From the NCBI GenBank assembly GCA_012512295.1, contig JAAZDI010000216.1, forward strand, positions 1 through 15,433: a stretch of 15,433 nt of DNA, in the 5' to 3' direction. The position numbers and the translations under genes are program-made. The notes under the pieces were generated by a model. It was not told the DNA's origin. It saw nothing but the letters and a program-made list of their open reading frames with translations, and ran no database searches. The stretch comes from Syntrophomonadaceae bacterium (lineage in GTDB: Bacteria; Bacillota; Ch66; Ch109). Positions 12,646 to 15,433 of the stretch are shown here, one piece after another (position 1 is the first letter of the stretch; every line of letters begins with the position of its first letter).

Positions 12646-13644
12646 CTACATGAAGAGATATCCGATCGCATTAAAGGTATAACCAATAATTAGTATACCT
12701 ACGGTAACAACTCCTACGAAGGTTGCTAGTAATTCTATTTTCACAATGTTTTTCAGCATAATCAGGGAGGGGAGCGAAAGGGTTGTTACCCCCATCATAA
12801 ATGACAAGGCGGTCCCCAAGCCGACTCCTTTTCCTACCAATGCTTCGGCAACTGGCAGTGTCCCGAAAATGTCGGCATACATAGGAATTCCTACCAGCGT
12901 TGCCACCAGTACAGAATACCATTTATCTTGTCCTAATATAGCGGCTATAATCGGTTCCGGAATCCAGTTGTGGATAGCAGCTCCAACTCCGACACCGATC
13001 AAAATATACAGCCATACCCTTTTCACGATATCCGTTACCTGGTTCTTAGCAAATTCTATTCTGTCCCTAGTTGTCAGGTCTTCCTGTTCCATTTCAATAA
13101 TCTTGTTGCTAAAGACAAAAGACTCCACATACTTTTCCAGCTTTAACTTGCTGATAGCGGTTCCGCCTATAACAGCCAGTAGTAGACCAACCAAAACATA
13201 AGCAATAGCAATCTTCCAGTTAAATATGCCGGCCAGCAAAATTACTGCTGCTATATCTACCAATGGGGAAGAAATCAAAAAAGAAAAGGTTACCCCAATG
13301 GGCAATCCGGCACTTGTAAATCCTATGAAAATTGGGATAGAGGAGCACGAGCAAAACGGGGTTACGGTTCCGAAAGCTGCCCCGAGGACATTGGCGAAAA
13401 TTCCATTAAACCTCCCCAATATCCTCTTCGTTCTTTCCGGCGGGAAATAACTCTGGATATAAGATATGGCGAAAATCAGTATGGAAAGCAGGATAAATAT
13501 CTTAATCACATCATAAATGAAGAAATGGATACTCCCACCCAGTTGTTCTTGGATATTTAAACCGAAGACATCTTCTACCAAAGACTTCACTAAATTGGAT
13601 AGCCACTCCATCCTTAGCAACTGATCATTTAGCCATTTAAACAT
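12646..13644 (-). CDS. arsP: ArsP-type permease (DUF318 family)
   Basis: 332-residue integral membrane protein with about eight to ten helices in two similar halves separated by a charged cytosolic loop (about residues 170-205). The family motif GTVTPFCSCSSIPIFIGF, with Cys97, Cys99 in a transmembrane region, is present, and the second half has GIPMYADIFGTLPVAEAL. DUF318 permeases include ArsP, an exporter of trivalent organoarsenicals; other members may export other thiophilic compounds. Position at the end of arsR-trx-arsM, directly after a methyltransferase making methylarsenicals, strongly favours export of methylated arsenic. ATG 13642-13644 is preceded by GGGAG. The specific substrate is inferred from context. 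Confidence 0.83.
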   Translation of the reverse strand: MFKWLNDQLLRMEWLSNLVKSLVEDVFGLNIQEQLGGSIHFFIYDVIKIFILLSILIFAISYIQSYFPPERTKRILGRFNGIFANVLGAAFGTVTPFCSCSSIPIFIGFTSAGLPIGVTFSFLISSPLVDIAAVILLAGIFNWKIAIAYVLVGLLLAVIGGTAISKLKLEKYVESFVFSNKIIEMEQEDLTTRDRIEFAKNQVTDIVKRVWLYILIGVGVGAAIHNWIPEPIIAAILGQDKWYSVLVATLVGIPMYADIFGTLPVAEALVGKGVGLGTALSFMMGVTTLSLPSLIMLKNIVKIELLATFVGVVTVGILIIGYTFNAIGYLFM

Positions 13645-13700
13645 TTAGTGTACTCTCCCTTAACAATCACACTCTCACTTCGGTTCCTCTCCCTATTTCC

Positions 13701-14507
13701 TCATATCTTATGATTTTGGCCTTTTTCTGCCTCAATTATATAGGAGGCCACAAATTCCTCTATGTTCTTGCCTGGAGCCCAGCTTTTAACTATATCTTTG
13801 CTGTTACTTTTAGGTTGTAAGCGAATATTTTTAAAACCAGCATTCTGGAGCATCATTCTAATGTTTTCTACATACTCAGCTCCAGCTATACAGCCAACCA
13901 TACAAGCAAGATCATTCTTAATGTGCTCCGGCAATTCTGCCGTGGCCACAATATCAGAGATACAAATACGACCTCCAGGTTTAAGCACTCGATACGCTTC
14001 ATTAAATACCTTCTGCTTTTCAACCGATAAATTGATTACACAGTTTGATATTAGGACATCGACTACACCATCAGCCACCGGTAAGTGCTCAATTTCTCCC
14101 AGCCGGGATTCAACATTGTTATAGCCACTTTTCTCAGCATTTTGCCTGGATAACTTAATCATTTCTGGTGTCATATCCACGCCAATCACGAATCCGCTTT
14201 CTCCTACCTGCATCCTGGCTAAGAAACAATCAAATCCACCACCACTACCGAGGTCTAGTACCACTTCACCCTCTTTAAGTGAAGCAATAGCAATTGGATT
14301 ACCGCAACCCAATCCCATATTTGCCTCAATAGGAACAGCCTTAAGATCGCTTTCAGAATAACCGATATTAAGGGATGTCTCCTTAATATTTAACTGAAGG
14401 CCGCTACAACTACAACCTCCGCTGCAACACCCGCCTTCCGAACCTTTCAGCGCAACCTCAGCATAATTATTTCTGATTATTTCTCTAATTTCTTCCTTAT
14501 TATTCAA
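13701..14507 (-). CDS. arsM: Arsenite S-adenosylmethionine methyltransferase
   Basis: Cytosolic enzyme of 268 residues that methylates As(III). The SAM site is LDLGSGGGFDCFLA, followed by GVDMTPEMI. The cysteines expected to bind arsenic are present: a cluster in GGCCSGGCSCSG, one in MGLGCGNP, one in SNCVINLS and one in MVGCIAGAEY, matching the four-cysteine pattern of well-studied ArsM proteins. The TTG at 14505-14507 is chosen as start because GGAGGTG (14514-14520) lies 6 nt upstream. The frame stays open 12 codons further, but the resulting extension is unlike the family's N-terminus. The gene lies between the small thioredoxin (reductant or delivery protein) and the ArsP-type exporter, giving a coherent methylate-and-export pathway. 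Confidence 0.92.
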   Translation of the reverse strand: MNNKEEIREIIRNNYAEVALKGSEGGCCSGGCSCSGLQLNIKETSLNIGYSESDLKAVPIEANMGLGCGNPIAIASLKEGEVVLDLGSGGGFDCFLARMQVGESGFVIGVDMTPEMIKLSRQNAEKSGYNNVESRLGEIEHLPVADGVVDVLISNCVINLSVEKQKVFNEAYRVLKPGGRICISDIVATAELPEHIKNDLACMVGCIAGAEYVENIRMMLQNAGFKNIRLQPKSNSKDIVKSWAPGKNIEEFVASYIIEAEKGQNHKI

Positions 14508-14580
14508 AACGCGCACCTCCAATTTATTCTTGCTATTGGTCAAGGGACATTCTTTCGCCCTTACGCCTCTTTAAGATTGC

Positions 14581-14820
14581 TTATTTCTCCTGATTAATGA
14601 ATTTTTTTATATCATTCTTATTGACTACTTTGCCGGAAGACTTAACTTTTCCGTTAATCACCAAGCCAGGAGTAAGTATGATTCCATAACTCATAATTTC
14701 TTTAATATCCTTAACGTGGTCCACCTTTGCCTCAATACCCATTTCCCGAACAACCTCTCCAACGGCTTTTTCAAGGGCATGGCATTTAGCGCAGCCCGGT
14801 CCTAAGATCTTGATTTCCAT
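14581..14820 (-). CDS. Small thioredoxin (redox-active disulfide protein type)
   Basis: 79-residue thioredoxin-fold protein with the active site GPGCAKCHAL (Cys10, Cys13) and a cis-proline-like segment LTPGLVINGK. This is the short glutaredoxin-like form often found next to DUF318 permeases and arsR genes. Likely role: reduce arsenic intermediates or the methyltransferase cysteines, or pass arsenic thiolates along. ATG 14818-14820 is preceded by AAAGGAG. It lies between arsR (with repeat R3 in the gap) and arsM, all on one strand. Confidence 0.87.
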   Translation of the reverse strand: MEIKILGPGCAKCHALEKAVGEVVREMGIEAKVDHVKDIKEIMSYGIILTPGLVINGKVKSSGKVVNKNDIKKFINQEK

Positions 14821-14873
14821 ATTTTTGAGACTCCTTTCATTTTCTTTATCCTCATAGCTAAGTAAATTTTAAT

Positions 14874-14986
14874 CTGAATCAAAAGACTCCCTCTTCTATA
14901 AGTGGGAATTACCTTGTTTAAACTTCAGGTGGAGTAGAATCTCCATCTGAGGCCTCGATGTTTTGCGAAGCTGAACGAGTTCACTG
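14874..14986 (-). repeat. Structured ~110-bp dispersed repeat, copy R3
   Basis: Inverted relative to R1 and R2. Read on the minus strand it goes from AGTGAACTCGTTCAGCTTCG through the large hairpin (CAGATGGAG / CTCCACCTG) and GTTTAAACAAGG to GAGTCTTTTGATTCAG. The hairpin loop (AGATTC) can still pair with GAGTCT near the 3' end using one G-U. It lies between arsR and the thioredoxin gene, and may affect how much transcript passes from arsR to the downstream genes. Confidence 0.75.
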
Positions 14987-14999
14987 CACTTACTCCCCT

Positions 15000-15308
15000 T
15001 TAGCAGTCACAATCTATATTGAGCTCCAGATTGGACGATTCTATGGCGTTAAAAAACTCCTTTAATAGAGCAAGAGTATCTGCATTAATCGTATAGCGCA
15101 TCCAAATTCCATCACGCCTGCCATTTACTAAACCACTATCACATAAAATTTTCATATGATATGAAAGCGTTGACTGACTAACGGCAACCTCCTCTAAAAT
15201 CTTGCAGGCACACCTTTCCCACTGCGATAACATAGCAAAAATTTTTACCCTGGTTTCATCGCCAAGAGCTTTCAGCAATAATGCATATTTTATATAGTCT
15301 TTTTCCAT
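15000..15308 (-). CDS. arsR: ArsR-family arsenic-responsive repressor
   Basis: 102-residue winged-helix repressor: KALGDETRVKIFAML (start of the domain), then the metalloid-region helix RCACKILEEVAVSQSTLSYH, then LVNGRRDGIWMRYTI (wing). It ends in the CxC pair DCDC. Cysteines at the RCAC position and at the C-terminal CDC are plausible As(III) ligands. The ATG at 15306-15308 is chosen because AAGGTG precedes it and the protein then has the normal family length. The frame runs open to near the window's end, but the extra 41 residues do not look like ArsR. It should repress the trx-arsM-arsP operon. The upstream region is cut by the window edge; an imperfect palindrome around AAGTACTT lies about 15 bp before the start but is weak evidence for an operator. 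Confidence 0.9.
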   Translation of the reverse strand: MEKDYIKYALLLKALGDETRVKIFAMLSQWERCACKILEEVAVSQSTLSYHMKILCDSGLVNGRRDGIWMRYTINADTLALLKEFFNAIESSNLELNIDCDC

Positions 15309-15433
15309 ATCTTCACCTTCAAGTACTTTTGATAATGTAAGCGTCAAACTGTACCCACCTTGTATCATCCCTAGGTCAATAGGATAATCTTCCTCAGAAC
15401 ACGAAACGAGGAGGGTTTTCTTTGTGACCAAAG

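Noticed and set aside
15309..15431. 41-residue N-terminal extension of ArsR
   Set aside because: It does not resemble ArsR proteins, and the internal ATG at 15306-15308 has a ribosome binding site and gives the normal length.

Overview
The window looks like part of the chromosome of an anaerobic, probably endospore-forming member of the Firmicutes (Clostridia, Peptococcaceae-like). Reasons: strong AGGAGG-type ribosome binding sites, TTG and GTG starts, an AgrBD peptide-signalling locus with a LytTR regulator, a Spo0A-kinase-like PAS histidine kinase, sequences matching the sigma-H promoter and the Spo0A box, a FeoB split into two proteins, and selenium and arsenic genes typical of anaerobes. 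The species cannot be named from this sequence. Nearly all genes are on the minus strand.

Layout, left to right. (1) 196-3203: iron uptake operon read leftwards, feoA - feoB GTPase part - feoB membrane part - DtxR-family regulator. (2) 3256-3838: two minus-strand terminators, a remnant of a DNA alkylation repair gene carrying an in-frame stop, and a doubtful small ORF. (3) 3898-5406: yedF (selenium-linked sulfurtransferase-like protein) and a cysteine-rich thioredoxin-like gene. The latter is bracketed by two direct copies of a structured ~110-bp repeat. (4) 5604-6545: a stand-alone carbamate kinase. (5) 6823-7953: a soluble PAS histidine kinase. (6) 8206-11233: an agr quorum-sensing locus: five-helix membrane protein - AgrC-like kinase - AgrB - AgrD (49 residues) - AgrA/LytTR regulator. 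(7) 11466-12626: on the plus strand, a short tyrosine recombinase and a PII-like protein. (8) 12646-15308: an arsenic operon read leftwards, arsR - repeat copy 3 - small thioredoxin - arsM - ArsP-type permease.

The most interesting signal is regulatory. Two promoters, one before the PAS kinase (8074-8103) and one before agrBDA (9804-9833), both match the sigma-H consensus with identical spacing. Each is preceded by 9-bp direct repeats repeating every 21 bp (two copies at 8115-8144, three at 9845-9895). In both cases the nearest repeat starts exactly 17 bp from the -35 element. A 21-bp period is the geometry expected for a LytTR dimer, so the local AgrA-like protein is the natural candidate. 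The model is that secreted peptide is sensed by a two-protein AgrC, which activates AgrA. AgrA then switches on its own agrBDA genes and a sporulation-type kinase, whose leader also carries a Spo0A box. This would tie quorum sensing to the sporulation phosphorelay. The repeats and promoters are seen in the sequence; the regulatory wiring is inference.
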